Shown: positions 8,299-16,508 of the stretch, in pieces | Numbering within the stretch: position 1 is the stretch's first letter | Layout of the letters: each line of letters opens with the position of its first letter | Program-made: the position numbers and the translations under genes | The notes under the pieces: model-generated | Told to the model about the DNA's origin: nothing | Databases searched by the model: none | What the model saw: only the letters and a program-made list of their open reading frames with translations | From: Spirochaetota bacterium | Lineage (GTDB): Bacteria > Spirochaetota > UBA4802 > JAKQUI01 | DNA: 64,000 nt | Direction of reading: 5' to 3' | Assembly: GCA_029562645.1 (NCBI GenBank) | Contig: JAKQUI010000077.1 | Location: 124,001-188,000 of the forward strand

Positions 8299-8455
8299 GG
8301 ACAACCTCATATCGGTCGCTGTCCGCGCGCATCGCCGGTGTATCCTGCGCGCGACCCGATCCGCTTTTTGTATATGGTCGGCTGGTTGAAACCGGCACTA
8401 TCGTAGACGGCGGCGATGTTCGGTGTCAAATTTTTTTCTTCCGATGCGACGCGCA

Positions 8456-8974
8456 TCACGACATGGGGGCGATGAGTTCGCGAAGAAAAAGCCGGTCCGT
8501 GCGGAAGCGCGCATCATCGACCTCCTCCATGAAGAGGATATTGATGCGGGCAAGGGCCTCATTGAGCGCGTCGAGGCTGATGATGTTTTCGGAGTCGATC
8601 GTCGACAGCTCCGTAAAGTTCCTGCGGCAGAAATCGACCCGCCCCTCGATAAGGAGCGGATAGCCGTGGGTGCGGCAGATGATCGGCCGGTGCGCGTAGA
8701 GCAGGCAGCGCCCGTCGAGCAGGAGTACACAGCGCCCGTCCGCGCGGTCGCGATTGCCGGCGACGAGCGACAGTATCGCGGGTCCGCTCGCCCGCAACGC
8801 CTCGTGCATGCGGAAGCCCTCGATGGCGCACACCGACTCGAGGATGCAGCACGAATCGCACCCGGCCGTGCAGGCGATGTGCGGCGCATATTTCGCGTAG
8901 AGCGCCGCCTCGTACGCCTCAACGTGCGCGATGAGCCTGCGATAGCGTTCGAGGGCGATTTCACTGTTTTTCAT
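8456..8974 (-). CDS. YkgJ-type metal-cluster (CxxxCxxCC) protein
   Basis: The product has 172 residues, with the start at ATG 8974. Cysteines 35, 39, 42 and 43 form the N-terminal C-x3-C-x2-CC cluster, followed by Cys82, Cys90, Cys100 in RPIICRTHG, and Cys116. This is the pattern of the PF03692 'zinc- or iron-chelating' family (YkgJ). Members are small cytoplasmic proteins that bind a metal or Fe-S cluster, and their role is poorly known. The gene stands alone, divergent from the cyclase gene. A much longer in-frame extension upstream has no coding character and was not used. Confidence 0.75.
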   Translation of the reverse strand: MKNSEIALERYRRLIAHVEAYEAALYAKYAPHIACTAGCDSCCILESVCAIEGFRMHEALRASGPAILSLVAGNRDRADGRCVLLLDGRCLLYAHRPIICRTHGYPLLIEGRVDFCRRNFTELSTIDSENIISLDALNEALARINILFMEEVDDARFRTDRLFLRELIAPMS

Positions 8975-9101
8975 TTTGTTATTGCCGTTTCGACATTTGT
9001 CTGCATTGAATTGACCGTGGCGCACATGACAAGCCGTTTTACGGTGTAGCGTGCGGCCCCAGCCGTGATCATACAGAAAGAGGGCATACAGGAGGATCGC
9101 C

Positions 9102-9731
9102 ATGCCGAGCAGGAGAACCATCATTGCCAGCGCGTCGGAGGACCGCCTCGAGAAACTCATCGAGGAGCGGCTGCGGCCCGGCGCGGACAAAAAGACCATC
9201 GACGAGCGGATCTGGGACCTCTTCGGGGAGGACTGGTGCGTCATGTTCACCGACCTCTCCGGCTTTTCGCGCGGGGTCGCCAAGTTCGGGATCATCCATT
9301 TTCTGCAAACCATCTACGAATCGGAACGGCTCTTGATTCCCATCATCGAGGACAACGACGGCATTCTCCTCAAGGTCGAGGGTGACAGCTTCTTGGTGAT
9401 TTTCCGAAACGTCAAGAAGGCCCTGCAGTGCTGCATCAGCATGCAGCGGACGCTGAAGGAGTACAATGAGAACAAGCCCGACGAGGAGAAGGTGCTCTTG
9501 TGCGTGGGGCTCGGGTTCGGGCCCATGCTGCGGATCGGCGATACCGACGTGTTCGGCGCGGAGGTGAACGCGGCAAGCAAGCTCGGGGAGGATACCGCCG
9601 AGGCCTGGGAGGTGCTGGTGACCAAGGCGGTGCGCGATCGGGCGAAGGACATGCCGGACATCTCCTTCGAGGAGATCGCCGAGGTTCCGCCGGGGGCCGA
9701 ACAGGCCTTCCGGGTGAAGTACCGATTGTAA
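9102..9731 (+). CDS. Class III nucleotidyl cyclase (adenylate cyclase-type catalytic domain)
   Basis: The product has 209 residues; GGAGG lies 6 bases before the ATG. It consists almost only of the catalytic domain. FTDLSGFSRG carries the first metal Asp (51), LKVEGDSFLVIF gives the second (Asp95) and the substrate-selecting Lys91 of the K-x2-GD motif typical of ATP use, and VNAASKL gives the transition-state Asn156. The arginine normally four residues after that Asn is Lys160. The protein is cytoplasmic and has no sensor domain, so it may act as a homodimer under a partner. It probably makes cAMP, but the Arg-to-Lys change could lower activity. Confidence 0.75.
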   Translation: MPSRRTIIASASEDRLEKLIEERLRPGADKKTIDERIWDLFGEDWCVMFTDLSGFSRGVAKFGIIHFLQTIYESERLLIPIIEDNDGILLKVEGDSFLVIFRNVKKALQCCISMQRTLKEYNENKPDEEKVLLCVGLGFGPMLRIGDTDVFGAEVNAASKLGEDTAEAWEVLVTKAVRDRAKDMPDISFEEIAEVPPGAEQAFRVKYRL

Positions 9732-9780
9732 CGGCGCCGGCGCGCCGGCGCCGAATCATACAAATGGAGGGACCGATACA

Positions 9781-10248
9781 ATGAAAAAATTTTTGCCGGT
9801 GCTGCTGATCGCGTTCGCCGGGTGCCTCACGCTGCCCGCGCACCTGAAGTACCCCTCGAAGGCGGGAAACTCGGTCCTGGGCGTTTCCATCACGCTTCGC
9901 GCGCCGATCGCTATTTTTTCCGATCATCCGAGCGCGGTGTATTTCGCTAAGATTGAAAAGGGTGAGACGCATCGTACCGCCAAGCGAATTGTTGCCGCAA
10001 ACTTCGTGGCTCGTGGGCGCGCGTACCTTGTCGATTGCGAGCCGGGGGAGTATGTCGCGGTTGCCGCTTACACGAGAAAGCAGATCGTCAAACATAAAAA
10101 AGACTACAGCAAGCCCGACATGACACCGGCCGAGTACGAGTATTATTGCGCGCTGTTCGGCGAGCGGATCGTCGCCGCGTCCCGCGTGTCGGTGGGAAAA
10201 ACGATTTCGTTTTTATGGGCGACTACGTCGTGGACCTCTCCGTGTTGA
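9781..10248 (+). CDS. Lipoprotein, 5' part before an apparent -1 frameshift
   Basis: The frame codes 155 residues, with GGAGGG before the ATG. Residues 1-15 are a lipoprotein signal (Lys-Lys, hydrophobic core, AFAGC with Cys15). The mature part is a beta-rich domain with EPGEYVAVAAYT, as in secreted proteins that check 'cost' or surface display. After residue ~142 the translation turns poor (FLWATTSWTSPC) and stops, while the -1 frame continues with good coding character to 10466. The switch point is GGGAAAA at 10194-10200, a canonical -1 slippery heptamer in the right phase. The full-length product would be about 228 residues. A sequencing or genuine indel in the A-run is equally possible. 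Confidence 0.6.
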   Translation: MKKFLPVLLIAFAGCLTLPAHLKYPSKAGNSVLGVSITLRAPIAIFSDHPSAVYFAKIEKGETHRTAKRIVAANFVARGRAYLVDCEPGEYVAVAAYTRKQIVKHKKDYSKPDMTPAEYEYYCALFGERIVAASRVSVGKTISFLWATTSWTSPC

Positions 10249-10466
10249 TTCTCAATACCGGCACGGTGGATCTGACGAGCGCCAATTATCTGGGGCTGGT
10301 CAAATTCCCCGACAGCCCCTACCACTACCTCGGCGACCTGAAGAACGCCGATCGCGGTCCCGAGGCCGCGGTGCGGTATTATCGTGCGGCGGCACAGGAG
10401 TTCGCGGAGTCGGGCTGGTCGCCGCTCGTCGGGCGGCATCTACCGGAACCCTCGCGGGCACCGTGA
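10194..10466 (+). other. -1 frame continuation of the lipoprotein gene
   Basis: From the slippery GGGAAAA the -1 frame reads GKNDFVFMGDYVVDLSV, continues through LTSANYLGLVKFPDSPYHY and a helix of the form AAVRYYRAAAQEFAESGW, and stops at 10464-10466. It has no start codon or ribosome-binding site of its own that would explain it separately. It is best seen as the C-terminal third of the lipoprotein, reached by programmed frameshift or lost by mutation. Confidence 0.5.
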
Positions 10467-10512
10467 GCATGGATGTCGACTCGGGTCATATCGCACATGC
10501 CCGGAACCGTGA

Positions 10513-10812
10513 TTATACGATCTTGAATATCCGGGAGAGGTTCACCACGGTGAGCGTGTTCCGCACATTGTCGGTGAAGTTGACGAAATCGATGGATCGC
10601 TTTTCGACATCAACGCTCTCGATCACCTTGAGCAGCATCGCGATGCCGGCCGAATCGATGAAATCGACCCGTTCCATGTTGATCACGATGTCGCGGGGGT
10701 GCGCGCGCAGGATGCGGTGGATCCGCTCCTGGATCGGCTTGAAATTGTCGAAGTCGATCTCATCGGCCTCGATCGTTATTCGAATGACATCGCCAATGTC
10801 TGCTGTAACCAT
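10513..10812 (-). CDS. STAS-domain anti-sigma-factor-antagonist-like protein
   Basis: The product has 99 residues, essentially one STAS domain, with GAGGTG before the start. The core reads DIVINMERVDFIDSAGIAMLLK (pos. 41-62), matching the strand-loop-helix that carries the phosphorylation site in SpoIIAA and RsbV. Here the residue aligned with the SpoIIAA phosphoserine is Ala55, preceded by Ser54. The protein may therefore bind its partner without being switched by phosphorylation at the usual site. It is cytoplasmic and monocistronic. Its partner could be any of the HATPase or SpoIIE proteins in this window, but none is adjacent. Confidence 0.8.
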   Translation of the reverse strand: MVTADIGDVIRITIEADEIDFDNFKPIQERIHRILRAHPRDIVINMERVDFIDSAGIAMLLKVIESVDVEKRSIDFVNFTDNVRNTLTVVNLSRIFKIV

Positions 10813-10954
10813 TGGGGCACCTCTTGGCCGGACCGGGAGACGCGATGGCCCCGTCCGTATCTATATGTACGACTGAATGGTTGAGTCGCTCCGCCCGATA
10901 TATCAGTTCAATGCGGCAGGTCAAGTGAAAATGCCGAATGCGGTGTGGGGAACG

Positions 10955-10989
10955 GAAATAAAACACGGCGGGCGTGCGGCCCGCCGTGT
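10955..10989 (-). terminator. Terminator of gdhA
   Basis: ACACGGCGGGC (10963-10973) pairs perfectly with GCCCGCCGTGT (10979-10989) around a 5-base loop. Read on the minus strand it is followed by TTTATTTCC, giving a GC stem plus U-tract 30 bases after the gdhA stop. Confidence 0.85.
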
Positions 10990-11018
10990 CGTGTACAGGG
11001 AACAGTGAGAATGACGCG

Positions 11019-12374
11019 CTACACGATGCCGTAGGCGTGCATCGCCTTTGCGACCTTGATGAAGCCGGCGACATTCGCGCCCGTGACGTAATCGCCTTTC
11101 TTTCCGTACGCCTCGGATGCGTCCAGTGCGGCCGTGTGGATGCTCCGCATGATTTGCTGCAGGCGCTTGTCGACCTCGTCGCGCGGCCACGACAGGCGCA
11201 TGCTGTTCTGGCTCATCTCCAGGCCGGAGGTGGATACGCCGCCGGCATTGGCGGCCTTTCCGGGACCGTAGAGGATGCCGTATTCCTGATAGAACTTGAT
11301 CGCATCGGGCGTGGACGGCATGTTCGCGCCCTCCGACACGCACTTGCAACCGTTCTTGACAAGCGCCTCGGCGTTCTTGCCGTCGATCTCGTTCTGCGTC
11401 GCCGACGGGAAGGCGATGTCGACCTTGAGGGACTGCTCGCGGATCACGTCCCACACGCTCAGGTCGGCGAAAAATTTCGCCTTGTACTTGTCGGCGTATT
11501 CCTTGATGCGCCCACGCTTGATGTTCTTGAGCTCCATCACGTACTGGAGTTTTTGATTGTCGATGCCGGCCTCGTCAACGATGGTGCCGTTGGAGTCGCA
11601 CAGCGCGATCACCTTGCCGCCGAGCTCGTTCACCTTCTCGACCGTGTACTGGGCCACGTTGCCCGCGCCGCTGACGACGACGGTCTTGCCCGCATAGTCC
11701 ATTTTCTTCGTGGCCATCATCTCGGCGGCGAAATACACCGCGCCGTAGCCGGTCGCCTCGGGACGGATCAGGCTCCCGCCGTACTCGAGACCCTTGCCCG
11801 TGAGGACGCCCGTGTGCTCATTGCGGATCTTCTTGTAGTAGCCGTACATGTAGCCGATCTCCCGGCCGCCCACGCCGATGTCGCCGGCGGGTACGTCGAT
11901 GTCGGGACCGACGTGTCGGAAGAGTTCGCGCATGAAGGACTGGCAGAATTTCATGACCTCCATGTCCGATTTGCCCTTGGGGTCGAAGTCCGATCCGCCC
12001 TTGGCGCCGCCCATGGGGAGGGTGGTCAGCGAGTTCTTGAAGATCTGCTCGAAGCCCAGAAATTTGATGATGCCAAGATTGACCGACGGGTGGAAGCGGA
12101 GGCCGCCCTTGTAGGGCCCGATCGCGTTGTTGAACTGGACGCGGAAGCCCCGGTTCACCTGCACCTCGCCCTTGTCGTCCAGCCACGGCACGCGAAACAT
12201 GATGACGCGGTCCGGCTCCACGATGCGCTCGTACACCTTGGACTTCACGAACTCGGGGTGCTTGTTGATCGTCGGCTCAAGCGTCTCCATGACCTCCTGG
12301 ACCGCCTGATGGAACTCCTTCTGCTCGGGGTCCTGCTTTCGCACCTTGTCGATGATCTCGTTGATAAGTGACAT
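11019..12374 (-). CDS. gdhA: NADP-type glutamate dehydrogenase
   Basis: The product has 451 residues, the normal length of the hexameric short-chain GdhA family; AAGGAG lies upstream of the start. It reversibly aminates 2-oxoglutarate to glutamate with ammonium. The active-site Lys125 is in TLPMGGAKGGSDFDPKGKSD, the catalytic Asp165 is in VPAGDIGVGGRE, and a Rossmann motif SGAGNVA lies at 235-241. KGLEYGGSLIRPEATGYG is typical of the bacterial NADP enzymes. With the glutamate synthase operon 3 kb away it forms a nitrogen-assimilation block. A dyad ATGAAG-N5-CTTCAT at 12431-12447 lies in its upstream region and may be an operator. Confidence 0.95.
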   Translation of the reverse strand: MSLINEIIDKVRKQDPEQKEFHQAVQEVMETLEPTINKHPEFVKSKVYERIVEPDRVIMFRVPWLDDKGEVQVNRGFRVQFNNAIGPYKGGLRFHPSVNLGIIKFLGFEQIFKNSLTTLPMGGAKGGSDFDPKGKSDMEVMKFCQSFMRELFRHVGPDIDVPAGDIGVGGREIGYMYGYYKKIRNEHTGVLTGKGLEYGGSLIRPEATGYGAVYFAAEMMATKKMDYAGKTVVVSGAGNVAQYTVEKVNELGGKVIALCDSNGTIVDEAGIDNQKLQYVMELKNIKRGRIKEYADKYKAKFFADLSVWDVIREQSLKVDIAFPSATQNEIDGKNAEALVKNGCKCVSEGANMPSTPDAIKFYQEYGILYGPGKAANAGGVSTSGLEMSQNSMRLSWPRDEVDKRLQQIMRSIHTAALDASEAYGKKGDYVTGANVAGFIKVAKAMHAYGIV

Positions 12375-12599
12375 AATGCAACGTCTCCTTTACTGTGATT
12401 TTATCCGTGAGAACCACTATCGCATGCCGCATGAAGACCCGCTTCATGATAGCAATACTGATAGATTTACAATAATTTTTAGCTGCAGTAAGGTTTTCGT
12501 CCGTGATGGACCTGTCAATTAGTATCACGTTAAACGCCCCGTTGTAATGTTACATCCATGTAAATTTTTATCGGAACGTGGGGTATGATGATTAGGCCC

Positions 12600-15182
12600 T
12601 CATTCCTCGAAGCACAGGAGGCGTTGCGATACGATGTCGGCCATGAGGCGGAGCGAATCGACATCATATACGCTGACGATGTCGGCGTAGGCCGATTCGT
12701 CCGGCAGGAGCGCGGTGAGCAGGTTCGGCCGGGTCGAGAGGAGCGTCGAATTGAGCCTCACGCCGTCCCGGTCGGGGAAGATGGCGGCATAGAAGATGTC
12801 GGTCTCGACCAGGTCCTGGAAGAAATGCGTACCGTACGAGAGCTCGGGCGCGAAATCGTCGCGCATCACCGCCACCTCCACCAGGACCGCGATGCGGTTG
12901 ATCTCCGAGAAGCGGACGGGGATGCCCAGGGCGGGCGTCGTGGTCCCCCAGCGCCCCGGGCCCATGAGCAGGGTGGGAAGGGACGCCGTGTCGGGGATGA
13001 GGCGGTTGAGCTTGCCCACCAGGCGCGCGATGTCGTATTTTTTCGTCTGTTCCAGCTCGCCGTAGCGCAAGGGATCGATGGCAATGACCCGGCGTATGGG
13101 CATCGATACGCTGCCGCCGAGGAAGTTGCCGTTCGTGCGAAACAGGACCCGCCCGTCGTCAATGGCGGCGGGCATCTCCACGACGCGATCGTGCCACTTG
13201 GTCTGCTGCGGCCGGCACTGCAGCAGGTTGATCCGGTATTCGCGGGGGCCGAGGAAGTTGATCGTGAACTCGATGTCGACCGGCGCGCCATAGGCGTCCG
13301 CGACCGTGGCAAGGATCCCGCGCATGTGCGAGGCCAGCGGCGTCCGGGTGAAGATGTCGTCGAAGGTCAGGATCCACATCGCCTCGGGGTCGCGCCCCTG
13401 GCGGCGGATCATCTCCTCGGCCTCGGTGTCCCGCGCGCCGATGAGCGACAGGTCCATCTCGTTGGTGTTGTTGATGACGTCCGAGACGGGGATCGTCTCG
13501 ATCTCGTTCTTGAAGACATTGAGGACGTCGGCGTAGTGCTGCGAGAACTTGCGCGCATCGTACATGCCCGCCTGGGCCTTGAGCAGCGGGTCGTCCAGCG
13601 CTACGATGCGCGGATAGTCGCCCTCGACGCGGTTCACCGCGCGGGTGCCGAGCCCGTAGACGATGCGCATCATCCCCGCCTTCGCGTCCAGGGTGTTCTT
13701 CCATACATAGGTGTTGTACGAAAGCCCCACGCCCGCCAGGTCGGGGAAGAAGTAACGCGAGCAGTGCGAACCCGACACGCGCTGGACCAGGAGGGCCATC
13801 TGCTCGTCCATGCGGTTGAGGCCTCGCTGCTCTCGGTAGGTGAGGGCGTCGACGTTCATCGTGCTCGCGTACACGCGTTGGATCGCGTCGATGAGCTGCC
13901 GATAGCGCTCGGCGGGCGACCCCTGGTTCACCAGAAAGAAGCTGTCGTACTTTCCGGCGAAGGCGTTGCCGAAGGCGTCCTCCAGGAGGCTGCTGGAGCG
14001 CACGATGATGGGGGACTGCCCGAAGTAATCGATGAGCTGCTGGAACTTTTCTTTGATCGCATCGGGAAAGGTGCCGCCCAGCATGAGCGCGTTGAGCTTC
14101 TCCGCGGCCGGGTAGTAGCCCTCTTCGGTTTTATGCTCCATGAACAGGCGCCACCAGCCGTTCTGCACGATGTAGGTGTAGAAGACGTCGGAGCCGATAA
14201 AAAAGGAATCGTGCGGCTCGAGCAATGCGCCGAAGGAAGCGGTGTTGGCGTTCATGAGGATCTTCCGTGAGACGAGCATGCCCACCGATTTTCCGCCGAT
14301 ATAGCCGGTGCCGATGAGCCGGTTCTTGATCTCCACCAGGTCGCGCAACGTGAAATGGCCGGAGGCGAGCGCGAGCATCCGCTCGTCGCGCCCGATGACA
14401 AGCGAGCAGAGCTTCGCCATCATCTCGCGCGCCTCCGGCGAGTCCGGACGCGCGTTCATGAGCTCCTCCGCCTCGAGGAACAGCAGGTCCCAGTAGTCCA
14501 GATTGCGCAGCGACGCGCGCGTGTCGCCGTCCAGGATGTGCGACATGAGCGTGGTGAGGTCCACGCTGTTGGTGAGCGGGATGAGGTCGTCGCTTGCGCG
14601 CAGGTGGGGGAAGAACATCGTGGGCGTGTAACGGTTCCACACCTTGAGCGGGTGCACGTAGTACGTGCCGCCGGTGTGGTATACGTCGATGAGCACCTGC
14701 GTGGTGTCGCGGATGCGCGCGATGGTCGAAAACGAGACGCGGTTGCGCAGGATCGCAAAGTACGCGATGGTGTTGAGCTCGAAGAGGTAGGGGCAGGTGA
14801 CGCGAAAAAAGTTGCCGATCATCAGGTCGGTTGCCCACATCGATTGCAGGTCCGAAAGGCAGTCGAAAACGTAGAAGACGTCTACGCCTTCGTTTGTGAT
14901 GATCTGGAAGACGCGCGCGGAGAAGTCCTCGAATCCGGTGAAAGCGTCCAGGGTATACAGGACGCTGTACTGGTGGGGCCCGATGATGGGTTCGTGCCCC
15001 GCGAACCGCAGGTAGACCACCCGCCGGTTTTCCCGCATGGCGCGCTCCGCGAAGGGGACCGCGAAGGCGCGGTAATCGTCGATGTCGTCGAACTGCCACA
15101 CGACATTGTCGCCCATGCGCAGGCCGGTGGTGATTCTGTCCAGGCTCTCGATCCCGGTGCTGGCGGTTTCGATGGAATTCAT
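12600..15182 (-). CDS. KaiC/RecA-like fold fused to a PEP-synthase/PPDK-type ATP-grasp domain
   Basis: The product has 860 residues. The ATG at 15182 follows GAGGGGGC; a longer in-frame start is unsupported. Residues 9-25 (TGIESLDRITTGLRMGD) match the entry of KaiC/RadA-like ATPases, but the P-loop is absent (WQFDDIDDYRAF at its place). A GYIGGKSVGML segment with Lys298 and SPIIVRSSSLLEDAFG/AGKYDSFF (390-416) are hallmarks of the PEP/pyruvate-binding ATP-grasp domain. The later DIEFTINFLGPREY/INLLQCRPQ closes that domain. The phosphohistidine swivelling domain and the PEP TIM barrel are missing, so it cannot be a complete PEP synthase. Its substrate is unknown. It is divergent from the glutamate synthase operon. 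Confidence 0.7.
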   Translation of the reverse strand: MNSIETASTGIESLDRITTGLRMGDNVVWQFDDIDDYRAFAVPFAERAMRENRRVVYLRFAGHEPIIGPHQYSVLYTLDAFTGFEDFSARVFQIITNEGVDVFYVFDCLSDLQSMWATDLMIGNFFRVTCPYLFELNTIAYFAILRNRVSFSTIARIRDTTQVLIDVYHTGGTYYVHPLKVWNRYTPTMFFPHLRASDDLIPLTNSVDLTTLMSHILDGDTRASLRNLDYWDLLFLEAEELMNARPDSPEAREMMAKLCSLVIGRDERMLALASGHFTLRDLVEIKNRLIGTGYIGGKSVGMLVSRKILMNANTASFGALLEPHDSFFIGSDVFYTYIVQNGWWRLFMEHKTEEGYYPAAEKLNALMLGGTFPDAIKEKFQQLIDYFGQSPIIVRSSSLLEDAFGNAFAGKYDSFFLVNQGSPAERYRQLIDAIQRVYASTMNVDALTYREQRGLNRMDEQMALLVQRVSGSHCSRYFFPDLAGVGLSYNTYVWKNTLDAKAGMMRIVYGLGTRAVNRVEGDYPRIVALDDPLLKAQAGMYDARKFSQHYADVLNVFKNEIETIPVSDVINNTNEMDLSLIGARDTEAEEMIRRQGRDPEAMWILTFDDIFTRTPLASHMRGILATVADAYGAPVDIEFTINFLGPREYRINLLQCRPQQTKWHDRVVEMPAAIDDGRVLFRTNGNFLGGSVSMPIRRVIAIDPLRYGELEQTKKYDIARLVGKLNRLIPDTASLPTLLMGPGRWGTTTPALGIPVRFSEINRIAVLVEVAVMRDDFAPELSYGTHFFQDLVETDIFYAAIFPDRDGVRLNSTLLSTRPNLLTALLPDESAYADIVSVYDVDSLRLMADIVSQRLLCFEE

Positions 15183-15440
15183 GGTGCGCCCCCTCGGTGT
15201 GATTTCGCTCGCCGCCCGCCGGGGGCGGGATCGGCACGATAAACGTAGCACATGCTGTAAGTGGCGATAAAATTAATACATATCATTACTGACTACCGCG
15301 CCCGGTTCCGGCAAAAGTTTACATGCGCGAAACATTGCAGCGGAACATTTAAATTGAAACCAGGGGGGCATGGCGGTTTATTAACCATCGGTTACACGGA
15401 CGGCAGTGACTTTAGCGATGCTAACAACAAGGAGACCGGC

Positions 15441-16508
15441 ATGTGCGGCATAGTGGGAATCATCAACACCGACCGGCGCCTCATTGACGGGAGCCACATC
15501 CGCGAGGCGATCCGCATCCAGCGGGACCGCGGCAATGGCCTCGGCGGAGGGTTCGCGGCGTACGGCATCTATCCGGAGAACAAAGACCAGTACGCCTTTC
15601 ATCTCATGTACGAGGGGGATCGCAAGAGCCCCATCGTCGCGAAGGTGGAGGCCTATCTGCAAAACCGCACGCGGGTGTACCAGTCCGAGGAGATCCCGGT
15701 GTATCCGAACGACCGGGTGGCGGGCGGTCCGTACTTCAAGCGCTATTTCGTGAAGCCCCTCGCGGAGGAGATCCGGCCGGACCAGAGCGAGGAGGATTAT
15801 ATAGTGGAAACCGTCATGTTCATCAACCGGATGGGCGGCGCCTTCGTCGTCTCCTCCGGAAAGAACATGGGCGCCTTCAAGGGCGTGGGCTATCCCGAGG
15901 ATATCGCCGATTACTTCCACATCCAGGACTACAAGGCCTACATGTGGACGGCGCACAATCGCTTCCCCACGAACACGCCCGGCTGGTGGGGCGGCGCGCA
16001 CCCGTTCACCATCCTGGACAAGGCGGTGGTGCATAACGGCGAAATCACCAGCTACGGGACCAACATGCGCTACCTCGAGATGTTCGGCTACTTCTGCCTG
16101 CTGCAGACGGACACGGAGGTTATCAGCTATATCTTCGACAAGCTCACGCGCAAGGACGGCCTCTCCCGGGACGACGCCTGCTTCGCCATGGCGCCGGCGC
16201 TCTGGGAGGAGATCGACCGCATTGACGACCGGAAGAAGAAAAAGATCCGGCAGGTGTACGGCGCCGCGGTGGTGAACGGCCCCTTCGGGATCGTGCTCAC
16301 GCATAAGGACGGCGCCATCATCCTGAACGACCGCAACAAGCTGCGCCCGGTGGTGTGCGCCCGAACGGGGAACACCTGGTACGCCTCGTCGGAGGAATGC
16401 AGCATCCGGCTGCTCTCCCCCGAGGTCGATGAGCTCTGGTCCCCCAAGGGCGGCGAGCCGGTGCTGATCGAACTGGGCGCCGATACCGGGACCCGGGAGG
16501 TGGCGTGA
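15441..16508 (+). CDS. Modular glutamate synthase, glutamine amidotransferase subunit
   Basis: The product has 355 residues. The ATG at 15441 has AAGGAGA 6 bases before it, and Met removal would expose Cys2, the N-terminal nucleophile of class II amidotransferases. MCGIVGIINT, TAHNRFPTNTPGWW and VVHNGEITSYGTN are the conserved Ntn-hydrolase blocks. It corresponds to the first domain of bacterial GltB, encoded separately as in archaeal-type and GlxB-type synthases. It hydrolyses glutamine and passes ammonia to the FMN subunit. The next gene starts on the last base of its stop codon, so translation is coupled. Confidence 0.88.
   Translation: MCGIVGIINTDRRLIDGSHIREAIRIQRDRGNGLGGGFAAYGIYPENKDQYAFHLMYEGDRKSPIVAKVEAYLQNRTRVYQSEEIPVYPNDRVAGGPYFKRYFVKPLAEEIRPDQSEEDYIVETVMFINRMGGAFVVSSGKNMGAFKGVGYPEDIADYFHIQDYKAYMWTAHNRFPTNTPGWWGGAHPFTILDKAVVHNGEITSYGTNMRYLEMFGYFCLLQTDTEVISYIFDKLTRKDGLSRDDACFAMAPALWEEIDRIDDRKKKKIRQVYGAAVVNGPFGIVLTHKDGAIILNDRNKLRPVVCARTGNTWYASSEECSIRLLSPEVDELWSPKGGEPVLIELGADTGTREVA

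Noticed and set aside
10974-12371. A 465-codon open frame opposite gdhA
   Set aside because: The minus frame has complete glutamate dehydrogenase motifs, and this one is only its shadow.
15183-15440. Sigma-54 promoter or riboswitch upstream of the glutamate synthase genes
   Set aside because: No GG-N10-GC element with proper spacing was found, and no conserved leader fold was recognised. The gap is AT-rich but otherwise plain.
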